In this document: piece after piece, positions 54,001 to 64,000 of the stretch
How the letters are laid out: the number at the start of each line of letters is the position of its first letter
Numbering within the stretch: position 1 is the first letter of the stretch
NCBI RefSeq assembly: GCF_021018895.1
Contig: NC_079377.1
Span: forward strand, 7,074,501-7,138,500
Reading direction: 5' to 3'
From: Seriola aureovittata
Lineage: Eukaryota > Chordata > Actinopteri > Carangiformes > Carangidae
Length of the DNA stretch: 64,000 bases
Made by a program: the position numbers and the translations under genes
The notes under the pieces: model-generated
What the model saw: the letters and a program-made list of their open reading frames with translations, nothing else
Databases searched by the model: none
What the model was told of the DNA's origin: nothing

Positions 54001-57000
54001 TATATATTTTATTCAAAAAATAGGTAAAACATGAATATGGCCTCAAATGTGCATTTTAACTAAAAGTAAATATCATGGGAGCACTCATTTGTAATTAGTT
54101 AATTTTTTATCAGCATTTTTTTTTAATAGTCTTATTCTAAAATGAAATCTTTTAAATGTGGTCCCATGAAAACTGTCACTGTGTTTGTGATTAAAAAATC
54201 CTGATGAGATTCAGAAAACCAAAGGCCTGTGTGAGGTTGTGCGTTCATGGGTGTGTTTATGTGTTATTCAGGGTCTCTTGATATACGTGTATGGCTGGAC
54301 ATGATGTTCAGAGAAAGTGTAAGTGGGTTATTGTGTGAATCAACTCCATGTGTGACTGTCGGACCACACTTTGGAAAAGTTGCTGATTTAGTGCAAGAGG
54401 CCATCTGTACCAATTTCGCTGACCTTCAGGGGGATGTGACTGCGACAGCAAGCAATTCCCTCTCCGTAGGATGGCTGTGTTTTTATATATTTGTGTGTAT
54501 GTGAAAGACACACAGGATCAAAACACTCTTTTGTGAGGCTCTGAGTGTACACACTTCACAATGATATGTTTCATTGTAGATGGTTTGACTTTCTATTTGT
54601 CCTCAGGCTGTGATCTTTACTCCAGTCCAAGCACAATAGCCACCAGAAATAAATTGATTATATCAAGAAAATTACAGTTGAACTGAACATACCCCAAAAA
54701 AGGCTTGTCAGAATGTGTTCCTGCCCACTAGGCAATGGTCTAGTGTCCCCTCACAGTGATGGTGACCTCCTGATTTACTCCTTCTGGCCCTGGTCATTCC
54801 GTCATTCAGGAACATATCAACACCCAAGCACAGTCCACAGCCCTGGCTGGTCAGCCTGAACAAAATCCAAAAGAGAAAAAACACCCTTCCCTGCTGTCAC
54901 AGATTTACAACCCTCTGACAGGACTGCTCGCCAGAGGACAGCAACAATGCGGCACAGAAGGGATGAATCATCCCTACTTCTTCCTCTGCACCTTTGAATT
55001 GGTGAAGTGGTGATGAGAGCACTGGGATTGTCACAGAGCTGGAGCTAGAAGGGAGCAGTCTGATTTCACTGAACTGTATTGAATATCTGCCGTTATAGTC
55101 AGTTTTTTGTTATTGTCCTGACACTGAGCTGTGATCACCACTGCAGGAGAGGATAAACATGGGACATTAGTAGGCAGAGTGACTCTTGCAGATGTGACCA
55201 CATTGCCCCACTTTCTACCACATGCTCACCAGGGCCTGTCCTGCCTGAGGAGCCTCTTTCTCTTCTCTCCTTCCCCTCTGAGGGAGAGGGCAGTGCCAGC
55301 CACTAGTGTGGACTGTCCAGGGGATGGCGGGCAAACTGGTCCCCAGCTGAGCTGCCACTGCTGAAGGGGCTGTCATCACTGCCATGTCGCCCTGGGCACC
55401 GCAGCAGGACCAAGTATCTGGTCCCTTGATCGCTGTGGTTAAAGCTCATCTGTAACTGTGCTGGGGCCAAAGAGGCTCCTCATGCCGAACCACTAACATG
55501 GAGGCAGGGCAGAGGAGACTGGCTGTAATTCATAATATTAGTCACAAGAAAGAATCTGTGGCTCATACTCTGTATCACTGAGCTTTTATTTGTAGTATAT
55601 TACTTTAAACAGGTGCTTACAGCATGACTAGTAGTAATAGTGCTGTAATCAGTTATGAACGCAAAAACATTATGAATATCTTCACGTTATTTGAACAAAA
55701 CCCAAAATCCCTCTCAGTCCATCATTCTATCAGCACAAAAACAGCTACATAAACATTTAGAAGAAACAGACAACACTTACAAACCTGCACACATCTATGC
55801 TTTTGTGTGGTAGCTAGAATATTAAGTCTGAACCACAGTATGTGGTTTGAACTGGAGACACTGTTTGCTTGTTAATGTCTTGTAGCTGTGGAGGGTTGGA
55901 GAATTATTGCTTTGGGTCAGCTCCGATGATACTGTAATACTGCTGGAGTTACATAACATTTTCTCAGTTATACAGTAGTTCAGCTGCTGTTTTAAATTTT
56001 TCGATGCTTTGTTTAACTAGAACAAAACAATTAACAGTGGTCTTGTCGAATTCATGTTGAACTATGTATAAAAAAATATTCAGCCAGCTCTGTTTTATTC
56101 TGTATTTGGATTTAGCAGTTGCAATTACAATGTCAGGAAAATCGACATCTGAGAAACACTGTCTCTAAAGGTCCCTTCCCTTTTCCTTCTCAAATACAAC
56201 TCAATTTTTTTCAGAACGGCACCAAATTCTAAGAAAAACTTTAAATTTTTCAGATGCTTCTTTCAGTTATGATTTCTGGTCAAGGGTAGTTCAGCATTCT
56301 CCTGCATTTTACCATGAGCATTTGAGCTGCAAGAGGTGTCTTTATACTCTGGGTTTACCTGCGATGCACTTGGTAAAAAAAAAAAAGAAAAGTCATCAAG
56401 AAACAAAGTGTTAGTGGAAGTTTTTTGGCAGTTATTATTTCCTGTCTATCTAGATAGAAAGGGAAAAACAACTGTATCCTGTCAACGACGGCAGATGAGA
56501 CTCGTTCACGCTATATCACATGTTGTGTAGCTACAAAGGGCGACAGTGAAATATGTTGTCTGTCACTCTATCTCCGACATTGCTGTGATTAAGCAGCAGT
56601 TCTTGTGGCTCTGATACAGTTATCAGCAGTAATGCTGACTGAACAGACTCTCCAGCTCAGGGATGAATGTACTGGCTGATGGAGAGACCCAGCTCCCCAG
56701 ACAGTTGAACTGCCACTCTGTGTGCCAGGGCAACAGGGAGTGGCAGCGAGGAAAACAAGAGTGCAAAATTAATCGCTTTGGTCAAGTCACGCTGCACGAA
56801 AGGCAAAGTTTGGGAATAAAATGACATTCACAGGAAAATGATTTACTGTGATGAAGGCAGGATATGATATTTTAAATCACATTTGTCACTCTTGACATTC
56901 AACTAAGTGACTGACTTTTATATGCTTTCCACTCTGCCCAATTTGCCCATTAAATTAAGTGAAAGTGGAATGAAAATCAGACCGGCATGGTGTCAAGTGG

Positions 57001-57629
57001 TTGTGTAAAATAACATCATGTCTACAGGCATGTTCCGTGCATATTCAAAGAGAAGTGACTGGTAAACCAGGGCATAATCTCATGAACACATGCACTAGAG
57101 ATGCAGTAATGTAGTGTGTGCTGTATTCTAAACAGGACTTCACACACTCAGTACTTGGCAGGGAAACATGACCGCAAATCCAATTCATCATACAATATGT
57201 TGTTACATTCAGTGCAAAATGACTTATTTCTAGTCACTGTTGTACAAATACTCCATTTGCAAAAATACACGTTCGTAAAAACTGTAGGAACAAACACGTT
57301 TGCTCATGTGTGAACTTTGCTGAATATGTATTAGACACTGTTCTCAAATGGAAACAGGATTTAAATAATAATAAATAGTAATAGTAATAATCATCAGCAT
57401 TCGTCAGTTCCTGCTCTTGTTTTTAGAGCAGTGAATGTAGTTTTTTTCTGTTTCTCACTAACCCTTAACTTCATCTTATTCTGTTTAGTTTTAGATGCAG
57501 ACAAAAGATTCATAACAAGATAATTTTTAAACAGATAATTTTTAAAAATATTATTATTAATATATTTTTAATCAATTGCATAAAATGCAAACAACATATT
57601 AATTATATATATTTAAAAAAATCCAGGCC

Positions 57630-57960
57630 AATAGCTATTCTGCATAAATCTATGGAGGTATTTAATTTACTGCTCACTTATACTTCCCTGTATAACTTAT
57701 TGTGCAGACACATGGGGTCGACCTTTAAAACAAGTATAAATTCAATAGTTTTACTACAAAAAATAGCCATTCATATTATCAATAAGGCTGGTTACTATGA
57801 TTGCACTAATCCATTGTTTTTAAATTCTAATGCTATGAATTGTATTAAGTATATTATAAAATAATGCAAATAATGTTCAGAGGTAAATCAAAGTCACTCC
57901 CCGATTGTGTACAAATGTTTTTGATATTGTTTAAAATTACTGTATTATGTGTGATGACTG
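57630..57960 (+). mobile_element. LINE fragment, C-terminal reverse-transcriptase region, frameshifted
   Basis: The plus strand codes MGSTFKTSINSIVLLQKIAI, then HIINKAGYYDCTNPLFLNSN. I recognise this as the conserved W-G-x-T-Y-K-T...L-Q-K-R-A-I-R-I-I-N-K-A...H-T-N-P-L-F block near the end of a non-LTR reverse transcriptase. After a stop and a frame change, QIMFRGKSKSLPDCVQMF (about 57869-57922) continues the match. The typical W is replaced by M and stops interrupt the upstream part. It is a decayed fragment of a family different from the copy at 2015-2911. Confidence 0.72.
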
Positions 57961-58378
57961 TATCATGTTAGTTGGTCTACAGTCAATGACAGTTGAGCTG
58001 TGAGGCAGTTTAGGATGAAGCACAAAGGCCATTTGAGGTGAGGACACACACCGACTGCAGTGCATGAACATGGAAACGTTTTTTAAGAAGCAGCAGGTTC
58101 AGTGAGAGATTTGTGAAGCCAGTGTAGTTTCAGCTCGTTCGACACTGTGTAAACTAAAAGCATTCAGGTAGCACTATTCTGCACTCTGTGCTGGAGACAG
58201 TACAAGTAACAGTAAAAGACAAGACAAGCGCAGGCCTGCAGGTGTTGCTGCCACGGTAGCCATCCTCTCTTTATCTCAGTCTCACCTGTGTCCTGGACAG
58301 TTTAATCCATCCAGCTCTTTGTGGCGTTCCACAGTGACATTCGATTAGTCGCCCAATTATAAACAGCAGTGCTTTAAG

Positions 58379-58400
58379 CCCCCCCCCCCCCCCCCCCCCC
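58379..58400. repeat. Poly-C run, 22 bp
   Basis: There are 22 consecutive C on the plus strand, a second run of the same kind as at 11908-11929. Confidence 0.95.
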
Positions 58401-59033
58401 GTGTCAGGGTGAGAGACCTAGATGATGACTGAGGAAGTTCAGGAAAGAAGAAACTATGATGCTAATGCCAGGTTGATACAGTAAAGTCACTTTAAAGTAT
58501 GTGTAAATTCAAACAAACAAACTCTATACACACAGTAGAATTTCACAAGGGAGTGACCTTAGTCAACTTCTAACCTTTGTCTGGACACATGGGGCATCAT
58601 GAGATGTTTTTCACTGCCAGCTCTAGTTCAGAAGAATCGTTGGTAAATGAATCATTAGCAGCTGTGTTAACTCCTTAGAGAATCTATACACAGATGCTTC
58701 TGCTAAAACACCAAGAAAGAAAAGCTGATGCCACACTAATGATGAAAGACATGTTTGCCTTAACCTATTTCCTCTGATAGCTGTATAGATTTTCTTCAAA
58801 GAGGGGTTAATGCTTATGTTGGCTGGATCCTTGCCTTTTAACAATGCAATTAGTGAGGCAAAGGTAGCAACAAATCACTTTCATTTGCACTAATTGATTT
58901 CTAGTCGTTGTAATTATGACTATCAATTGCGAGTCACATCAAGGAGGGCACTCCGCTCTGGTTCCTGTTTTAATTTAGTCACGCTGAGTAGGTAAGCGTC
59001 ATGGTGGAAAAAGGACCAACCCAAGATCTCTCT

Positions 59034-59074
59034 CACACGTACACACACATACAAACACACACACACGCACACCT
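59034..59074. repeat. Imperfect AC-rich microsatellite
   Basis: This AC run contains several GT and AT substitutions and is a decayed dinucleotide repeat. Confidence 0.8.
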
Positions 59075-60163
59075 CCTGATCGGTTCCGTTTCTCACCAAA
59101 TTTGCAGGGATGTGATTTGGCATATGTTCCTGCTATGGCCAGGAGTGTGAACAGGTGGAGCAGAAGATGGTGTCAATGGCTAGATACGCAGCAAGGTAGA
59201 GACAGCACCTTCTGTCACAATCTTGGGACTAACCCAGGTCTGATCAGCCTCAGGGCCACCGCTGACATCTGGGTCATGGTGATGAGAGGCTGGGATTGGT
59301 TAATAGCACAATTTTCACCGACAGCTTGAGCTCCACCAGCCCCTTCTTCTGTCACTGCTTTGTCTTTGAGGTGAAAAAAAAAGCTGGCTGCTAATGTCCT
59401 GCTAATGTAGTGATCCAATTAGAAAAGACAGAGTGGTTGATGCCAACAGTGCCTTTCCCCTTTACTTTTTTCTTCTGGAAGAGAAATATAATTGTGATAT
59501 GATGAAACAATTGCACTTTGCCATTAGCTTCATTTCTAATATTTAGTAGGCTCAAACGAGCAGGTGGAAATCACTTTCTATGATGAGGCAACATAGAAAT
59601 GAAAGCAGCGCTGAGGGCAGGATTCACCCATGGGTTTTCTCTTCCATCCAACCTTTCAGTGACATGGAGAAGGACTGTAAGAAGCAGGGGAATTGAACTT
59701 CCCCCTCCATGGGCAACAGTAGCCATCTCTAATTGTCCACCGGAGCAGAGTTGGCCTTGGTGGAGGCTCTTCACAGGGAACCCCCTGTGCACTGTGGGAG
59801 AGCACCTTGGGCCGTCATGGAGTGACAGGAGCTTACACACACTTATGCGGCATGCTCTGAATAATGCAAATCATGTCAGCCCTCACACAACTCTACCTAA
59901 CAAGGCTCTGGTGGTTTCACACAGCATCATCTGTAACAGTGACAAATCCCAGCGTGAGGCAAATTAAAACAGTGTATGAGATTATTTTCACTATAGTGTA
60001 GCCCCTCCACTGAATTATGAACCAATACATTTTAGCTGAACAGAAATTTCTCAGAGCTACTGTACTGATAGATGCTTGGTGAGGTGCCTGTTAATAGGAT
60101 TGTTGTCTAATAGCAAATATACTTTCTGACACTCCATCACACATAAGTGAAATCCTGATTTGA

Positions 60164-60624
<461 letters not shown>

Positions 60625-60949
60625 CATCCACTTTTAGGCCAGTTGCAGAATACCAGTAGCAGGTCCAGAGCAACGGCCTGGACTTGGTCACTACTGAGGT
60701 TTTAGGCCCCCAGGCCTCATTCATCACAGCTGCTTGTGTCTGGACCTCTGGATCAGAGCAGGGGTTTTTTTCTGCAGGCTCTGCATTTTAAATTGCCCAC
60801 AGGGAGGGGAGGCGATGATGGACGCACCAGTCAGGACATCTGCTGCAAACACACTCCGAGCCTCCCTGACAGAAACACTCCTGACGAACACACATCGCCC
60901 ATCTGGCTGTAGTCAGTAGCAGAGAGTGGGCAGTGCCAGAGGGGCCAGT

Positions 60950-60950
<1 letters not shown>

Positions 60951-61002
<52 letters not shown>

Positions 61003-61003
61003 G
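60951..61003. repeat. Compound (AC)n(AT)n repeat
   Basis: A short AC run passes into about 45 bp of AT repeat with a single ACAT interruption. Confidence 0.95.
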
Positions 61004-62101
61004 TACCTCTGGTATTGTTCTTGCTTGAGAAAAGACAGGCTTATCGAAGTGTAATTCCATCTCGTACAGTTACCTTTAAAAGAACTCCTTGCTGTAAACA
61101 CTTTGCAGTGACAGAGATGTCCACGAACATCCCATTATACTCCCGAATGTGATTCTGGTTTGTCTTAAACCACAGCCACTGGTTATAGGTGATAGGTAAA
61201 CATAACTAGATGATGCATTGTGTTGGACAACAATTCTAGTTGCTCTCCATCTTCCCTAGGGCAATTGGGAAAACTCGGCCTCACTGCTATGTCTCACCGA
61301 AGGCCATTTTTACACCTCGACACCTTGGCCTGATGAGACAAACCATGCATGATAATTATGTGTGACTCAACAAGCTGCAGGGAAACTGTTAAGTAAGCAC
61401 AGCGCTTCTGCATGCATGTTGATGCATCTGTGTTGATGTGTCTGTCATTACTCAATTCCCATTTAGCTGACTGATTCCATCGTTGACCCCTGAAATAGGC
61501 ATAGCAATGACAAACTGGGTGGCAACGGTATTAATAAAGTATGAAAAAGGCAGCGTTTGAATCTAATTATTACTCTAATGCATTAGATGTGATCACACAG
61601 CCTCTCCAGTGATGAGGAAATCATTCCCGTAAGACTCCACACTGAAAATTACAATAACATTAACCTTTGCCTTTTTAATTCAGGCCCTCATAGCTATTCA
61701 TCTCAGGTCAGAGACCCCTTAGAACATTTCTTCACACTAGTTTTGCAGTTGGTGAAAACACTGATGTGGTGTGGACAGAAATCAAGCGGTAACAAGCACC
61801 CACTGTTTCTTTAAAATGAATGAACAAAAGAGCACTGTATTCATTGCTTGGTGGCGCATATTTCCTTTCTACCCTGTCAAGTGTGGATGAGTGCTCACGT
61901 GTGTGCGTGTGAAAGGAGTTTTGAGTGAGGACAGGTTTCAAATTGACACAATAATTAGACTACCTCAATGGCAAGGAAACATGACTCATTAATCCATTCA
62001 TGTCTCACACGTAATGATAGTCTTTTCTGCACTCATTTTGTGCTATTTGGATGCTTCTAATGATGTATGTGTTGCGAGCAGACAAAAATTTGATATGAGA
62101 G

Positions 62102-62103
<2 letters not shown>

Positions 62104-62183
<80 letters not shown>
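62104..62183. repeat. (CA)n microsatellite, 80 bp
   Basis: This is an uninterrupted CA run of about 40 units. Confidence 0.97.
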
Positions 62184-62187
<4 letters not shown>

Positions 62188-64000
62188 ATTTCATACATTT
62201 TTAGCCAACTGCTTTCTGCACCGTCCCTCCTGCCACACTCAATCTCAAATGAGCTGCAATAACAGCAACCAAAAATTAATATGGATAGAGCAGACAGTAA
62301 ACACTTGATAAGGCAGACAAACAAATAAAAATATAAAAAATTCACACACACACCCTGGAAGATACAGATCACACAATAAACTACTGAGGTAACACAGCGA
62401 CTATATTGGACTGGGAACAATAGAGATGTTTCAAAGGTTCCAGGTTTCTATTCCCTCGACTCCATTATAAGATCATGAGCAGGAAAACCAATTACTTTTC
62501 TCCTCATTACAAGATTAGTTTTTACATCAAAATATGAAAGTATCAAATTAAAGTTTTAAATATCTTAAGTAAGCCTCCAAACATGTCTATGATGTCAGCA
62601 CTATAGCTCATCACTGTTCAGTATTGCTGTAAACAGTCCCCCATCAACATGTTGGTCAGCATTTTTCACTGACGTGGAAACTGAAAACACAGCTGTCACT
62701 TCACAAGTTGTATCATACTGTGACTGAGAACATGTTTTTCATGTGAGAGAGACACATTGAAATGGAGCTGGTGTTTGGAAGCTGATACATACAGAATGGT
62801 AGGTGTCTCATTATCCTTTAGGAAGGCAGAATATTCTCTGTGTGAAACATCATAACTGTATACATAATCAATAATCAATCTTGTTTGGGATTGACACAAC
62901 TGCATGATTTGGCACGTGCAGGGTTATTATTTGCTAGTCACACTTGGCTGATTGGTAAATCAAGTTTGTTCTGCAGTACACTGAATAATAAATAACAGAA
63001 ATACCTTTTTGTATAATGCAATACACTTCAACAGTACCACAAACCTCATCCTCCGGAATGATCAGTAAGTTGAATCAACAACTCTCTAAAATAGTTTGAA
63101 CAAGAACTAAAACTCATAACCTTCATGAAGGAGGGTTTATTCTAGGACTGTAGGATTAGGCTGCATTAGTTTTATCTTGGTACCAACTGAGTGTGTCTAT
63201 ACAGAGATCTATTTTGGAATTGACTAATTCAATCCACAAATTTTTCCTATAGGGGCCAGCAGACGTCAAATTTGGTTGACTAAATTCACTGTCATTTCCT
63301 ATCACAGAAGCGGCACAAGCATAGTTAACACTAATAATATTTACCATAATAGAACTGTGTGTTGATAAACAGGGAAACCCCTTGAAACACCTCGCAAATT
63401 ACTGAGAGAATGTTTAAACTAACACTTAACATGGAAATGTGAAAGAAAAATAGAACATTAACATAAAAAAATAATCACATTAACATTTGCAATTTACATT
63501 AAGTCTTAATCAGTGCAATGATTGTTTGATTTCTTGACAATAATGTAAATGGGCTTTGAGTGCATTTGTGTCTATGAGTGCATATGCATGTTTTATTAGT
63601 ATTCATTTGCAACAAAAATTAAAAAATGATGCACCCTTGGATAGTAAGACTTGATATGCATATAGCACAATATGCCCTCTGACTTTCCCTGATTTGCATC
63701 TAGATAGCTTTAATTATGAATAAAAGTCAAGTCAACCGATTGGATGGGATAGTGGAGAATCGATTGGGAACCGTGAATAATGACAAAAGGCGCAGCACCA
63801 CTTCTTATCACAGCTCGAAAAGCATATCAATCTCAATATGTGGCACAGCAAATAACCACTCCGGTGCACCACATGCTGGATCACTGTACATGCGATTATT
63901 TTTTAACATTTGTAGCAGTTTAATGGCCTTGTTGAATGTCGATGATCAGAAATAATATTTGAATATACAAATAAATTTTCCCGTGTAATGTGGTCTCAAG

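Noticed and set aside
61066..61083. Possible 18-nt minus-strand microexon ending AAAG|gtaact
   Set aside because: It is too short to judge, has a weak acceptor tract, and matches nothing expected upstream of the macrodomain exon.

Overview
This window looks like an ordinary stretch of a teleost fish nuclear genome, probably a spiny-rayed fish. The evidence is AT-rich non-coding DNA, very long CA/TG and TC microsatellites, and several interspersed repeats of types familiar from fish: a tRNA-derived SINE, two non-LTR retrotransposon fragments, a fold-back DNA element and a PIF/Harbinger-like remnant. There is no bacterial-style gene packing, and almost every long open frame is a microsatellite or a chance frame.

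The one protein-coding gene I can support lies on the minus strand across positions 31292 down to 20. It is the 3' part of macrod2 (mono-ADP-ribosyl hydrolase 2). The anchor is the exon at 31214-31292, which encodes the last strand and helix of a MACROD-type macrodomain (VIFCVFLE...DFAIYKKKM) between clean splice sites. After it come eight small exons coding an acidic Glu/Asp/Lys-rich tail: 23950-23988, 22203-22262, 17016-17054, 16546-16593, 14999-15145, 14242-14316, 442-480 and 20-91. All eight are multiples of three and phase 1 at both ends, so they join in one open frame and any of them could be skipped without a frameshift. MACROD2 differs from MACROD1 in having exactly such an acidic tail. 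The catalytic part of the macrodomain and the promoter must lie to the right of the window. The last coding exon(s) and the 3' UTR lie to the left.

Layout from left to right: 1-480, two tail exons; 481-14241, a 13.8-kb intron holding a LINE 3' fragment, a TC tract and a truncated SINE; 14242-23988, the cluster of six tail exons; 23989-31213, a 7.2-kb intron with a fold-back element and a Harbinger-like remnant; 31214-31292, the macrodomain exon; 31293-64000, more than 32 kb of one intron with a full SINE, a LINE fragment and the largest CA array. Huge introns are typical of MACROD2 in other vertebrates.

I found no undescribed biological system. The points most worth checking are the modular symmetrical tail exons, a GC-AG intron, a UG repeat placed 19 nt after a donor site, and the repeat structures. 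Family assignments rest on recognition of sequence, not on database searches.
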